Shown here in pieces: positions 16,877-27,622 of a stretch of DNA of 64,000 bases. Within the stretch, counting starts at the first letter, position 1. Each line of letters opens with the position of its first letter. The position numbers and the translations under genes are program-made. Below the pieces are notes generated by a model. It saw nothing but the letters and a program-made list of their open reading frames with translations, made no database searches and was not told the origin of the DNA. Origin of the DNA: Adlercreutzia mucosicola DSM 19490 (lineage in GTDB: Bacteria; Actinomycetota; Coriobacteriia; Coriobacteriales; Eggerthellaceae); NCBI RefSeq assembly GCF_000422625.1, contig NZ_AUGK01000004.1:248001-312000 (forward strand), written 5' to 3'.

Positions 16877-16969
16877 GTTTGATCATCCTAGCAAAGGGAA
16901 GGCCCTCTCGCAATGGTATAATCGGCAACGCTACTGCGATTACCGAAGAGCCCCACAGGAGAGCCGTTC

Positions 16970-17878
16970 ATGAGCTTCGATTCCGAAACCCCCGCCGACG
17001 CCCCGGCCGAGCAGCGCCGCGGCCGCCATTCCCACGCCGCCGAGGGCGCCCATCGCGGGCCGAGCCACGGCGAGACGGATCGCCCCACCTTCCGCAATCC
17101 CTTAAGCGCGCTGTTCCGCCGCCGCAAGAGCACGGTCACCATCGGCGATGTGCGCTACTTCGACGGCGCCGAGCTGTCGCGACCCCTGGAGATGCCGCCC
17201 GTGGTGCGCTACGTCGCCTTGGGCGCCATGCTGGTGGCCGCGGTGCTCGGGGGTATGTTCCTGTACAACTGGATCGACCAGATCACCAACGAGCCCTTGC
17301 GCCAGCAGGAGGCCCTGCAGGAGAACCTCGCGCGCGAAGTGACCCTCGATCTGCCGTCTCTGGCCGCGCTCATGCCCATGGACGACGCCACCATGATGGC
17401 CACTCTCACCGAGGCCGGCTATACCCTCTACGAGCGCACGCCGGTGGGCACCAACCCCGAGGGCGGCTTCGAGGTGATCAAGCTGCCGGCCGACCTCTCC
17501 GTGGAGGAAGCGGGCGTCATGTACCTGACCGGCATCGACAAGCTGTCGGCCGCCGACGCGGTGCGCCTGCTCAAGGGCGCGTGGACCATGGACGTGTCCC
17601 GCAAGGCCGGCGAGAGCATCCGCTTGCGCTACGCCGACTTCGAGTCCGGCACTATCGAGAAGGCCGTGCAGTCCGCCATGGCCGCCGAGGGGCTGGAAAG
17701 CGCCGAGGTCACCGACAACGGCGTGGACGACTCCGGCAACACCTACCAGGCCGGCACCGTGGCTACCGACAACGGCACCTACAACTGGCGCGTGTCGGTC
17801 ATCGAGCTGTCCGAGGTCTACGACATCTCGGGGCTGCCCAACACCGCCTACTTCGTCGGCATCCGCTTCAGCGCTTAG
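16970..17878 (+). CDS. Hypothetical single-pass membrane protein
   Basis: I do not recognise a family. The protein has 302 residues: a charged, His- and Arg-rich cytoplasmic N-terminus (1-80, including a basic FRRRKS patch), one membrane helix near 90-110 ('VALGAMLVAAVLGGMFLYNW'), and an acidic extracytoplasmic domain of about 190 residues with few cysteines. There is no signal-peptidase site, so it is probably a type II anchored protein. AGGAGA precedes ATG 16970. It is divergent from the TerC gene and ends at its own terminator. Confidence 0.75.
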   Translation: MSFDSETPADAPAEQRRGRHSHAAEGAHRGPSHGETDRPTFRNPLSALFRRRKSTVTIGDVRYFDGAELSRPLEMPPVVRYVALGAMLVAAVLGGMFLYNWIDQITNEPLRQQEALQENLAREVTLDLPSLAALMPMDDATMMATLTEAGYTLYERTPVGTNPEGGFEVIKLPADLSVEEAGVMYLTGIDKLSAADAVRLLKGAWTMDVSRKAGESIRLRYADFESGTIEKAVQSAMAAEGLESAEVTDNGVDDSGNTYQAGTVATDNGTYNWRVSVIELSEVYDISGLPNTAYFVGIRFSA

Positions 17879-17906
17879 CGCGACGCGCCGCCATCGTTGA
17901 CAGCAG

Positions 17907-17930
17907 GGGACGCCCTCGGGCGTCCCTTTT
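17907..17930 (+). terminator. Terminator of the hypothetical membrane protein gene
   Basis: GGGACGCCC (17907-17915) and GGGCGTCCC (17918-17926) form a stem that is followed by TTTT. Confidence 0.8.
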
Positions 17931-18013
17931 CGTTGCTGCGCGCCTCATGCGTCTCGGAGGATGTTGGCGGCGCGAGCGCTTAGGCGGCTTAAGTCAGGGC
18001 ACCGCCGCGCTCC

Positions 18014-18925
18014 CTAAACGGTTTTGTCCCGGGCCGTCTCGTCGGCGCCCACCGGCTCGATATGGACGAGAACCTCCTTCACCTGGGGAAAGGCCCTGCG
18101 CACGGCATCTTCCACCTCGTCGCCGCGGCGATGGGCCTCCATCACCGTCATGGACGGGTCCACGAGCGCGTGCAGGTCGCAGTACACCTCGGCCTCGGTG
18201 CCGCGCGTGCGCACGCAGTGCACCTCGGCGATGCCGGGCACCGACTCGGCCACGACGGTCACCTCTTCGGCGGGAATGCGGGCATGGTCTGACAAGGTGC
18301 GCAGACCCGTGCGGAACACGCTGACCGCCGAGAACAGGATGGCCACGGTCACGAGCAGGGCCATGATCGGGTCGGCCACCGGGAAGCCCGCCGCCACGAA
18401 TCCCAGGCCCACGATAACGCCGATGGACACGAAGGCGTCGGACAAGGTATGGGCCGCGTCCGCCGCGAGGATCTCGCTGTGCAGCCGCTTGCCGGCGCGG
18501 CGCTCGTAGAGGGTCACGCCCAGATTCACCGCCAGCGTGCCCGCCATCACCACGAAGGACACCGGCGTCACCTGGGCCGTGTAGCTCTGGCTGACCAGCT
18601 TGCCCACCGCGCTCGACCCCACCTCGAAGGCCGCCACGAGCAGAAGCACGCCGATGGCCAGCGAGCCGTAGGTCTCGAACTTGGAATGGCCGTAGGGGTG
18701 CCCCGCATCGGCGGGCCGTGCGGCCAGGGAAATGCCGATGAGCCCGATCACGTTGCCCAGGGAATCGAACACCGAGTGGATGCCGTCGGCCTGCATGGAG
18801 GCCGACCCCGAGGCCAGGCCGTAGAAGAACTTCGCCGCCGCTACCAGCATGTTGAGCAGCAGCACGATCCATAAAACCCGCTCCACCTGCCGCCCGTGGG
18901 TAGAAGCCGCCCTCATCGCCGCCAT
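18014..18925 (-). CDS. Cation diffusion facilitator (CDF) metal transporter
   Basis: This 303-residue antiporter exports divalent metals such as Zn, Fe, Mn or Cd. It has six membrane helices. The two metal-site motifs are seen as DGIHSVFD near residue 45 and DAAHTLSDAF near 150 (H-x3-D in each). The C-terminal cytoplasmic domain (about 210-300, 'VPGIAEVHCVRTRG...VYCDLHALVDP') is of the usual ferredoxin-like type. ATG 18925 has AGGAGG 6 nt upstream; the longer open frame beyond it runs into tRNA-Leu. The metal is not predictable, though a manganese-controlled TerC gene is close by. Confidence 0.9.
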   Translation of the reverse strand: MAAMRAASTHGRQVERVLWIVLLLNMLVAAAKFFYGLASGSASMQADGIHSVFDSLGNVIGLIGISLAARPADAGHPYGHSKFETYGSLAIGVLLLVAAFEVGSSAVGKLVSQSYTAQVTPVSFVVMAGTLAVNLGVTLYERRAGKRLHSEILAADAAHTLSDAFVSIGVIVGLGFVAAGFPVADPIMALLVTVAILFSAVSVFRTGLRTLSDHARIPAEEVTVVAESVPGIAEVHCVRTRGTEAEVYCDLHALVDPSMTVMEAHRRGDEVEDAVRRAFPQVKEVLVHIEPVGADETARDKTV

Positions 18926-19088
18926 ATTCTGCCTCCTGTCATGCCGCGGGCCTGCGCGCTCGCGGGCGGGCCGAAGGCCGCCCCCACGAAAACGCTCGAA
19001 CGGAAAGCAGCGTCGCATCGGACGCTTATCCGCAGGGGTGGCCTCTGGGCCGCCCGTTCGCCCGCATTCGCCATCCGGTAATACGAAA

Positions 19089-19108
19089 AGGGAGCCCAAA
19101 GGCTCCCT
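19089..19108 (-). terminator. Terminator of tRNA-Leu
   Basis: AGGGAGCC and GGCTCCCT arms with a 4-nt loop. On the minus strand they are followed by TTTTCG, just after the tRNA. Confidence 0.8.
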
Positions 19109-19118
19109 GATTCTTCGC

Positions 19119-19207
19119 TGGTGTCGGAGGCGGGATTTGAACCCGCACACCCGGTATATGGGCACTAGCACCTCAAGCTAGCGTGTCTGCCGTTCCACCA
19201 CTCCGAC
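19119..19207 (-). tRNA. tRNA-Leu (anticodon GAG), CCA encoded
   Basis: This 89-nt tRNA has a long variable arm. The acceptor stem is GTCGGAG/CTCCGAC, the anticodon stem GCTAG, the loop CTTGAGG gives GAG, and the T-arm is GCGGG-TTCAAAT-CCCGC. CCA is encoded at 19121-19119. Confidence 0.95.
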
Positions 19208-19271
19208 ATGCTTTTTGCAGCGACGATTATTCTAGCAGAATGAACCGACGGCGCAAGGGGTAATTTTTCCT

Positions 19272-19526
19272 TTACTGGGAAATGGTTCCGTGCGGATAGA
19301 CGATCATCAGCACGAGCAGCGACAGCAGGAACACCACGGCGCAGCCGATGGTGATGCGGTCCAGGTTCTTCTCGATGATAGAGGTGCCCGTCTGGGTGGA
19401 GTACATCGAGCTGGCAATCATATCGGAGATGCCCGTGCCCTTGCCCGAGTGCATGAGGATGAAGATGATCAGTCCGATGCCGGACAGCACCAGCAGGACC
19501 AGGAACACGATTACCAGGGGATTCAA
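19272..19526 (-). CDS. secG: Preprotein translocase subunit SecG
   Basis: This 84-residue protein has two membrane helices (about 3-25 and 55-78), separated by the loop LMHSGKGTGISDMIASS, which is characteristic of SecG. It stabilises SecYEG during protein export. The start is TTG 19526 with a GAAGGAAG site upstream; the longer frame beyond it has no homology. It is the last gene of the glycolytic operon, an arrangement also seen in other Gram-positives. Confidence 0.9.
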   Translation of the reverse strand: MNPLVIVFLVLLVLSGIGLIIFILMHSGKGTGISDMIASSMYSTQTGTSIIEKNLDRITIGCAVVFLLSLLVLMIVYPHGTISQ

Positions 19527-19586
19527 AATGTCACGCTTCCTTCGTTGATGAGTACAAGTACGCAAGTTAATTAGTATAGCGGAACC

Positions 19587-21172
19587 TTATGAGGCCAGCA
19601 AGCTGTTTCCCGTCATTTCCTCGGGCTGCGGCAGTCCGATCATGGCGAGCAGCGTGGGGGCGATGTCGGCCAGGCGACCCTCTTCGCCCGACAGCGCCAG
19701 ACCCGCGCCCGACGCGTCCACCAGCACCAGCGGCACCGGAGCTGTGGTGTGGGCCGTAAACGGGCCGCCGTCCTCGGCGATCATCTTGTCGGCGTTGCCG
19801 TGGTCGGCTGTGACGAGCGCCACGCCCCCCTTGGTCTCAAGGGCCGCCAGCACCTGGCCCACGCCGGCGTCCACCGCCTCCACGGCGGCCCGGGCGGCGT
19901 CCACCACGCCGGTATGCCCCACCATGTCGCAGTTCGCGAAGTTCACGATGTACACGTCGGCCTCGTCGGCCTCAATGGCCGCCGCCAGCGTGCGGGCCAC
20001 CTCGGGCTCGCTCATCTCGGGCTGCAGGTCGTAGGTGGCCACCTTCGGGCTGGCGATGAGCTTGCGGCTCTCCCCCGCCTTCAGGGCCTCCACGCCGCCG
20101 TTGAAGAAGAAGGTGACGTGGGCGTACTTCTCCGTCTCGGCGATATGGTACTGGGCCAGCCCCGCTGCGGCCAGCACATCGGCGAGCACGTTGTCGGGAA
20201 ACTCCTTGGCGAAGGCCACGGGCGCGGGGATGGACGGGTCGTACTCGGTCAGGCACACGAAGTGCACCTGGGGGAAGCGCGGCCGCGCGAAACCGTCGAA
20301 GTCGGGATCCACCAGCGCGCGCGTCAGCTCACGGGCCCGGTCGGGACGGAAGTTGAAGAACACCACGGCGTCCCCCTCGCGCACCCCGCGCCCGGCCAGG
20401 GCCACCGGCTCCACGAACTCGTCGGTGACGCCTGCGGCGTAGGAGGCCTCCATGGCCGCCACGGCCGCGAGATCGCGGCAGGGCTCGGCGTTCACCACGG
20501 CGTCCCAGGCGCGCCGCACGCGCTCCCAGCGGTTGTCGCGGTCCATGGCGAAGTAGCGGCCCTCGACCGACGCGATCTCGATAGTGGCCGGGCTGTCCGC
20601 CCCGCGGTTCGCCGCGCGCTCGATGAAGTCCACCAGCTCGGCCATATAGCCCGCCCCACTTGAGGGCGGCACGTCGCGGCCGTCCATGAAGCAGTGGATC
20701 ATGATGTGGCCCACCCCTGCCGCCAGGGCCGCGTCGATGAGGCCGTAGAGGTGCTCGTTGGAGGAATGCACGCCGCCGTCGGACAGAAGTCCCATCAGAT
20801 GCAGGGCCGCGTCCGGCTGGCGGGCGGCCTCGAAGGCCGCGCCGAGCACGGGGTTGGCAGCCAGCTCGCCGTTGCGGCACGCGCGGTTGATGCGGGTGAG
20901 CTCCTGGAACACCACGCGACCGGCGCCGATGTTCAGGTGCCCCACTTCCGAGTTGCCCATCTGCCCGTCGGGCAGGCCCACGGCCTCGCCCGAGGCGGCC
21001 AGCCGCGTGCAGGAGGCCCCGGCGAACAGGCGGTCCAGATTCGGCGTATCGGCCAGGGCGATGGCGTTGCCCGCGCCGGCCTCCTCCAAACCGAAGCCGT
21101 CCATGATGATGAGACAGGCGGGCAGGCGCAGGCCGCCGCGCGGGGCAACGGCCTGGAAGTTCGTCTGATCCA

Positions 21173-21173
<1 letters not shown>
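19587..21173 (-). CDS. gpmI: 2,3-bisphosphoglycerate-independent phosphoglycerate mutase
   Basis: This 528-residue enzyme interconverts 3- and 2-phosphoglycerate using two metal ions. It has ACLIIMDGFGL (first metal Asp), PDGQMGNSEVGHLNIGAGR with the catalytic serine, HCFMDGRDVPPSSG, and the C-terminal LVTADHGNADKM metal motif. The start ATG overlaps the tpiA stop (TAATG), which shows translational coupling. It belongs to the operon gap-pgk-tpiA-gpmI-secG. Confidence 0.97.
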
Positions 21174-21943
<770 letters not shown>

Positions 21944-21957
21944 GGGAACTTCCTTTC

Positions 21958-23145
21958 CTATCGCAGGGCCTCGACGCCGGGCAATACCTCGCCCTGGACG
22001 AGCTCCATGGAGGCGCCGCCGCCCGTGGAGATGAACGTCATGGCGTCAGCCAGGTCGAACTTGTTCACCGCGGCCACAGAATCGCCGCCGCCGATGATGG
22101 TATCAGCCGCCTCGTTGGCCGCCACGGCCTCGGCCACGGCCCGCGTGCCGGCCTCGAAGGAGGGCATCTCGAACACACCCATGGGGCCGTTCCAGAACAC
22201 GGACTTCGCCATGCCGATGGCCTCGGCGTACAGGGCCGCGGTCTCAGGACCAATGTCCAGGCCCATCATATCGGCGGGGATGTCGTCTACGGAAACCGTT
22301 TCGATCTTGGCATCGTTGGCAAAGGCGTCGGCCACCACCACGTCGGTGGGCAGAAGCAGCGACACGCCGCGCTCACGGGCCTTCTCGATCATGGCCGCCG
22401 CGCGCTCGACCCAGTCCTCTTCCTTCAACGAGGTTCCCACGGCCTTGCCCTGGGCCAGCAGGAAGGTGAAGCACATGCCGCCGCCGATGATGAGGGTGTC
22501 GGCCTTGTCGAGCAAAGCGTCGATCACCTTGATCTTGTCGGAGACCTTCGAGCCGCCCAAAATGGCGACGAAGGGGCGCCGCGGCTCGTCGAGCATGCCG
22601 GTGAGCGTGGCCACCTCCTTCTCCATGAGGTAGCCCGCATAGGACGGCAAGAACTGCGCCACCCCGGCCGTGGAGGCGTGGGCGCGGTGCGCGGTACCGA
22701 AGGCGTCGTTCACGTAGGCATCGGCCAAATCGGCCAACTCGCGGGCGAACTCGGGGTCGTTCTTCTTCTCGCGCGCATCAAAGCGGATGTTCTCGAGCAG
22801 CACGACGTCGCCGTTCTCCATGGCGTCCACGGTCTCCCTGGCCACAGGGCCGACCAACTCGCTGGAGAGCACGATGTCGCGATCGAGCAGCTCCTGAAGG
22901 CGCCGGGCGATGGGCCCGAGGCTGAAGGGCTCCTCGTAGCCGGTGCCGGCCGGACGCCCCCGGTGACTCGTCAGGATCACCCGCGCGCCGTCGCCGATCA
23001 GCTTGTTGATAGTGGGCAGCGCTGCGCGCAGGCGCGTGTCGTCGCTCACCGCGCCGTCGTCGCCCACCGGCGCATTGAAGTCGACGCGCACGAGCACCCG
23101 CTTGCCCGCGAAGTTCGCATCATCGATGGTCTTGATATCGGCCAT
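21958..23145 (-). CDS. pgk: Phosphoglycerate kinase
   Basis: This 395-residue kinase makes ATP from 1,3-bisphosphoglycerate. VLVRVDFNAPV near residue 16, ILTSHRGRPAG near 58, the AILGGSKVSDK region near 195 and the C-terminal IIGGGDSVAAV with STGGGASMELVQG are the PGK signatures. It follows gap, with an intervening hairpin that may lower its expression relative to gap. Confidence 0.98.
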   Translation of the reverse strand: MADIKTIDDANFAGKRVLVRVDFNAPVGDDGAVSDDTRLRAALPTINKLIGDGARVILTSHRGRPAGTGYEEPFSLGPIARRLQELLDRDIVLSSELVGPVARETVDAMENGDVVLLENIRFDAREKKNDPEFARELADLADAYVNDAFGTAHRAHASTAGVAQFLPSYAGYLMEKEVATLTGMLDEPRRPFVAILGGSKVSDKIKVIDALLDKADTLIIGGGMCFTFLLAQGKAVGTSLKEEDWVERAAAMIEKARERGVSLLLPTDVVVADAFANDAKIETVSVDDIPADMMGLDIGPETAALYAEAIGMAKSVFWNGPMGVFEMPSFEAGTRAVAEAVAANEAADTIIGGGDSVAAVNKFDLADAMTFISTGGGASMELVQGEVLPGVEALR

Positions 23146-23170
23146 GTCTCATCCTTTCCTTCTATACGGG

Positions 23171-23201
23171 AAAACCCAGCTCGGCGGTTGAGCTGGGTTT
23201 T
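23171..23201 (-). terminator. Intra-operon hairpin between gap and pgk
   Basis: Perfect 12-bp arms AAAACCCAGCTC (23171-23182) and GAGCTGGGTTTT (23190-23201) with a 7-nt loop and T residues at the end of the stem on either strand. Its place inside the gap-pgk gap suggests partial termination, so that gap is made in excess of the downstream genes. Confidence 0.75.
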
Positions 23202-23224
23202 CGAAGTCAATGCCGGGTTGAGCC

Positions 23225-24241
<1,017 letters not shown>

Positions 24242-24397
24242 TCAAAAGATGCCACACGTGCCGTGCAAAACGGCACTGAAATGCTGAAAAGCTCCTCATA
24301 GTTTACTACGAAGCCGCGCCATGTGTTCCATTTCTTGTGCCGATGGAAAAAGAAAGCGTCACACCTGCACAAAGTGACGAAACGGAAACGAGACTCG

Positions 24398-24922
24398 CTA
24401 AGAGACCGCTCCTGCCTCTTTTACCAGGCGCATGTCAGCAGGAAGGGGATCGGCACGGCCGTCGATACGCGTGGCGATGAAATAATGGCGCAGGGCCGCG
24501 GAGATGACGGCGCCCTGGGAGCGCATCGCAGGATCGGTGTCGAGCAGCCGGCGCAGCATGTCGTCCGCGGCACGATCGATGACGGCGGTGATCTTCACTT
24601 CGTCGGGGCGCTTGCCGAAATACTCGTCGAGCAGCGCTCCGACGCGCTTGCCGCCGTGTTCCTCCACGAACTCACGGGCGCCGATGGCATCCACGGGCTG
24701 GATGAGCTCGCCGGCCAGAGGCTTGCTCTGCCCCGGTCGCGTGAACCGCGCCGCGGGCGATTCCGAGCCGCCCTCGCAGTGCAGGAAGAACTCGCCGGTG
24801 CGCTTGCGGTAGAGCGTCTGGCGAAAGAACTGCGGGGACGCGGCGGCCTTCCCGTTATCGGCCGCCAGCACCATCCGCGCCGTCTCGGTGTCGTAGGTCT
24901 TGCCGTTTCGCTGGTACTTCAT
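24398..24922 (-). CDS. Accessory protein of mobile-element type with a possible ribbon-helix-helix part
   Basis: This 174-residue protein starts MKYQRNGKTYDTETARMVL and continues FFRQTLYRKRTGEFFLHCEGG. That pattern resembles small proteins common in integrative elements and phages of gut Firmicutes. The C-terminal third (about 110-155, 'DEVKITAVIDRAADDMLRR') has the strand-helix-helix look of a ribbon-helix-helix DNA-binding domain. Function is unknown. It lies beside an AT-rich island and is probably acquired. AGGAGG-like bases precede the ATG. Confidence 0.65.
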   Translation of the reverse strand: MKYQRNGKTYDTETARMVLAADNGKAAASPQFFRQTLYRKRTGEFFLHCEGGSESPAARFTRPGQSKPLAGELIQPVDAIGAREFVEEHGGKRVGALLDEYFGKRPDEVKITAVIDRAADDMLRRLLDTDPAMRSQGAVISAALRHYFIATRIDGRADPLPADMRLVKEAGAVS

Positions 24923-25524
24923 AGCTCCTCCTACCGTAAGTACAATAAATCCGTATTACCATAACTCATTTAATATATGAGTTAACTAATTATTGAAGTA
25001 AATGCATAGCATAAAATTACTCTAGCGTATTCACCTTAAATCTTTAAGATAATCCGTTATGGTAGTTGAAATTGGGCCCCTTGTCGCTTTTCAATATTTT
25101 TGCTCTGAAAGTGGCACTAAATTTCGAAAAGTAGGCACAAGCAGCGACTTTTCGCCATCCAGCGCCCTATCGAATACCGAAGTCCTGGGCAAACTTCGCG
25201 ATATCGGCCGCACAGGGATCCGACAGCCCTCCCTTCTGTCAACTTTTCGACAGTCAGTGCCACTTTTGGACCCCCTAAGCGAAAAGGCAACCGGTACCGA
25301 CTTGACCGATGCGGGCGATAGCAGCACCGCCGATCAGGGGATCGCCCCCACCTGGGCGCCAGAGCCCTCCTCCTGCCGTGCGAGTTCCTGCCGTCTTCAC
25401 GGCACCCGTCAACAGGGGACGGAACGGCGATGGGCATAAGCCGCGGGGAATCTTCAATGCCGCCAAGCTCATTGGAGCCGGAAAGGCGTTCCAAAGCCCC
25501 ACCCCGGTTCCGGCCACCGACTCC
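24923..25524. other. Gene-free AT-rich island
   Basis: No credible gene lies between the accessory gene and whiA. About 24940-25135 is strikingly AT-rich for this GC-rich chromosome. It holds the dyad TAACTCAT-N7-ATGAGTTA (24962-24984) and one arm of a 26-bp inverted repeat. The part from 25270 to 25524 returns to normal GC content, and I see nothing in it. Confidence 0.6.
25107..25267. repeat. Imperfect 26-bp inverted repeat around 109 bp
   Basis: The arms 25107-25132 and 25242-25267 match at 22 of 26 positions after reverse complement (shared AAAGTGGCACT and CGAAAAGT). The layout looks like terminal repeats of a very small non-autonomous element or the remains of an insertion sequence. Confidence 0.6.
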
Positions 25525-26463
25525 CTATTCCCCTGCGGCGGCCTCCTGGGCCATCGACTCGATGCGACGCACCCGGTGATAGACAGCGCTCTTGGAAAGC
25601 GGCGGGTTGGCGCGCTCGCCCAGCTCCTTCAGGCTTGCCTCGGGGTAGGTGACGCGCAGGCGGATGAAGTCCTGCAGGGCCGGCGGCAGGTTCTCCATGC
25701 CGAAGTGCTCGACCACGGTGCGAATGGCGTAGATCTGTTCCACCGCGGCGTTGGAGGCCTTCTGCTGGTTGGCCATCTCGGCGTTGATCATGCGGTTCAC
25801 GTCGTTGCGGACGCTTTTGACCACCCGCTCCTCCTCCATGGACAGCGCCGCCTGGTGCGCGCCGGTCCAAGCGAGGAACTCCAGAATGGAGGCGCCGCTC
25901 TTCAAATACACCATGTACGAGCTGCGGCGCTGCATGATGCGGGCGGCGATGTCCTTGCGCGCCATGAGCTCCACGAGCCCTTCGGCCAAAGACGCCGACT
26001 CCACGGTGATCTCGAAGTGGAAATCGCTCTTGGGATTCGAGATGAAGCCCGAGCCGAGGAAGGCGCCGCGCAGGTAGGCCGCCGCGCAGCAGGGCTTCGC
26101 CACCAGGGCCTGCTTCACACCCATCTCCAGGCCGCCCTCGGCCGAAAGTACGCCCATGTCGCGCAGGGCGTCGGCCAAATGGGGCTGGGCCGGCACCTCG
26201 ATGAGGTAGTTCGGCGTCTTGTGCAGCACGCTGCGGCGCATAGTGAGGTTCGTCTTCAGCTGGTAGATGGTGTGCAGAAGGCGCACCACGAGCCGCGCGG
26301 CGGCCGGCGCGTCCGTGGCCACTTCCACGCGGTAGCGCGACGGGCCGCTCACGAACAGCGTGCCCTCGATGCGCACCAGGGCCGCCAGCGTGGCCTTCTC
26401 GCAGGCGGGGCAGGGCGGCGCTACGCGGGCCAGTTCGTCTTTCACCTCGGCGGTAAACGACAT
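25525..26463 (-). CDS. whiA: DNA-binding protein WhiA
   Basis: This 312-residue protein belongs to a family conserved in Gram-positive bacteria, linked to sporulation or cell division. It has an N-terminal LAGLIDADG-like region ('KDELARVAPPCPACEKATL', 'CCAAAYLRGAFLGSGF' near 125) and a C-terminal helix-turn-helix ('ASLKELGERANPPLSKSAV' near 280). It is the last gene of uvrC-rapZ-yvcK-whiA, 3 nt after yvcK. Confidence 0.95.
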   Translation of the reverse strand: MSFTAEVKDELARVAPPCPACEKATLAALVRIEGTLFVSGPSRYRVEVATDAPAAARLVVRLLHTIYQLKTNLTMRRSVLHKTPNYLIEVPAQPHLADALRDMGVLSAEGGLEMGVKQALVAKPCCAAAYLRGAFLGSGFISNPKSDFHFEITVESASLAEGLVELMARKDIAARIMQRRSSYMVYLKSGASILEFLAWTGAHQAALSMEEERVVKSVRNDVNRMINAEMANQQKASNAAVEQIYAIRTVVEHFGMENLPPALQDFIRLRVTYPEASLKELGERANPPLSKSAVYHRVRRIESMAQEAAAGE

Positions 26464-26466
26464 CGG

Positions 26467-27618
26467 CTACCCCCTGCGCGCCCGAGACAGCTTGATGACG
26501 TTCTGGAAGGCATCGCGCAGGGCAAAGGGCGAATGCCACGTGGGGCGCTCGGCGTCGGCGAGGTTGCGGCTGATGACGATGGGGCCGCGCGACTGGATGG
26601 CCAGCAGATCGGCATAGGAGATGGAGATGGGACGGACGCCGCGGGTCAGCTGGGTGTCGTTCAGGTCCGACGTGGAGGCATGCTCCAGATCGGCCCCGGA
26701 AAGCGCCGCGAAGCTGCCCGTGGCGGGGCTCTCCGCCCGCAGGGGCACCTTCGAGTGCACGAGCATGTAGTCGATGAGCCCCTCCATGCCGTGGGCCGCC
26801 AGGGCCTCGAAGTGCTCCCGGGCCGTGAGCCCCCAGGTCTCCCCCTGCACATCGGCCAGAGCGCAGACGAACAGCACGCGCCCGCGGCTCTCGCGGATGG
26901 CCTCCACGATGCCCGGTATCAGCAGGTTCGGGATGATGGAGGTGAACAGCGAGCCGGGCCCGAGCACGATGAGGTCGGCCTCGCGGATGGCCTGGCAGGC
27001 CGGCTCGTAGGGGCGCGGCGGCCGGCCGTCCTCGGCGGCGAGCCATACCGACTCCAGGGCCGTACGAGAATGGCAGGCCACAGCCTGGCCGTCGAGTACG
27101 CGCCCATCCTGGGTACGGGCCGACAGCACCACATGATCCAAGGTGGAGGGGTACACGTGCCCCTGGGCGTTCACGAGCCGCTCGCAGATGGCGATGGCAT
27201 CGGGGAACGACCCGCAGGCATCTTCCAGGGCCGTGAGCAGAAGATTGCCCAGGGCGTGGTCGCGGGCCACGGCGAAGCGGTACTTCAGCGCCCGCACCAG
27301 AGGATCGGATGGGTCCTTGGCGAAGGCCACAAGGCACTTGCGGATGTCGCCGGGGGGCGTGGCATCGGCCTCTTCTCGCAGCACGCCGGTGCTTCCGCCG
27401 TCATCGGCCATGGCCACCACCGCGCTCGTCTGCACGCCCAAAGACAGCAGGGTGCGAATGGACACCGGAGCGCCCGTGCCGCCGCCGATGACCACGGCGC
27501 GCAGGGCCCGGTCGCTCTCGTCCAGGCTGCGCAGGTTCGGCAGGGCGCTCTTCAGGGCCGAGAAGGCCGCCGTGGCCGCCGGGTCCACGCGGAAGGCGTC
27601 GGTTTTGCGGATCGCCAT
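26467..27618 (-). CDS. yvcK: YvcK/GlmR-family gluconeogenesis factor (CofD-like fold)
   Basis: This 383-residue protein has the UDP-sugar-binding fold of the CofD/YvcK family: AVVIGGGTGAPVSIRTLL near residue 45, VVAMADDGGSTGVLREE near 70, PGDIRKCLVA, and LGPGSLFTSIIPNLLIPGI near 220. YvcK is needed for cell-shape control on gluconeogenic carbon sources and stimulates GlmS in Bacillus. ATG 27618 gives the usual length and lies 4 nt after rapZ. A longer start overlapping rapZ is possible. Confidence 0.93.
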   Translation of the reverse strand: MAIRKTDAFRVDPAATAAFSALKSALPNLRSLDESDRALRAVVIGGGTGAPVSIRTLLSLGVQTSAVVAMADDGGSTGVLREEADATPPGDIRKCLVAFAKDPSDPLVRALKYRFAVARDHALGNLLLTALEDACGSFPDAIAICERLVNAQGHVYPSTLDHVVLSARTQDGRVLDGQAVACHSRTALESVWLAAEDGRPPRPYEPACQAIREADLIVLGPGSLFTSIIPNLLIPGIVEAIRESRGRVLFVCALADVQGETWGLTAREHFEALAAHGMEGLIDYMLVHSKVPLRAESPATGSFAALSGADLEHASTSDLNDTQLTRGVRPISISYADLLAIQSRGPIVISRNLADAERPTWHSPFALRDAFQNVIKLSRARRG

Positions 27619-27622
27619 GGCC

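Noticed and set aside
16798-18324. 508-codon open frame on the + strand
   Set aside because: It overlaps the 302-residue membrane protein in another frame and the riboswitch leader, and its Arg-rich composition is typical of a shifted frame.
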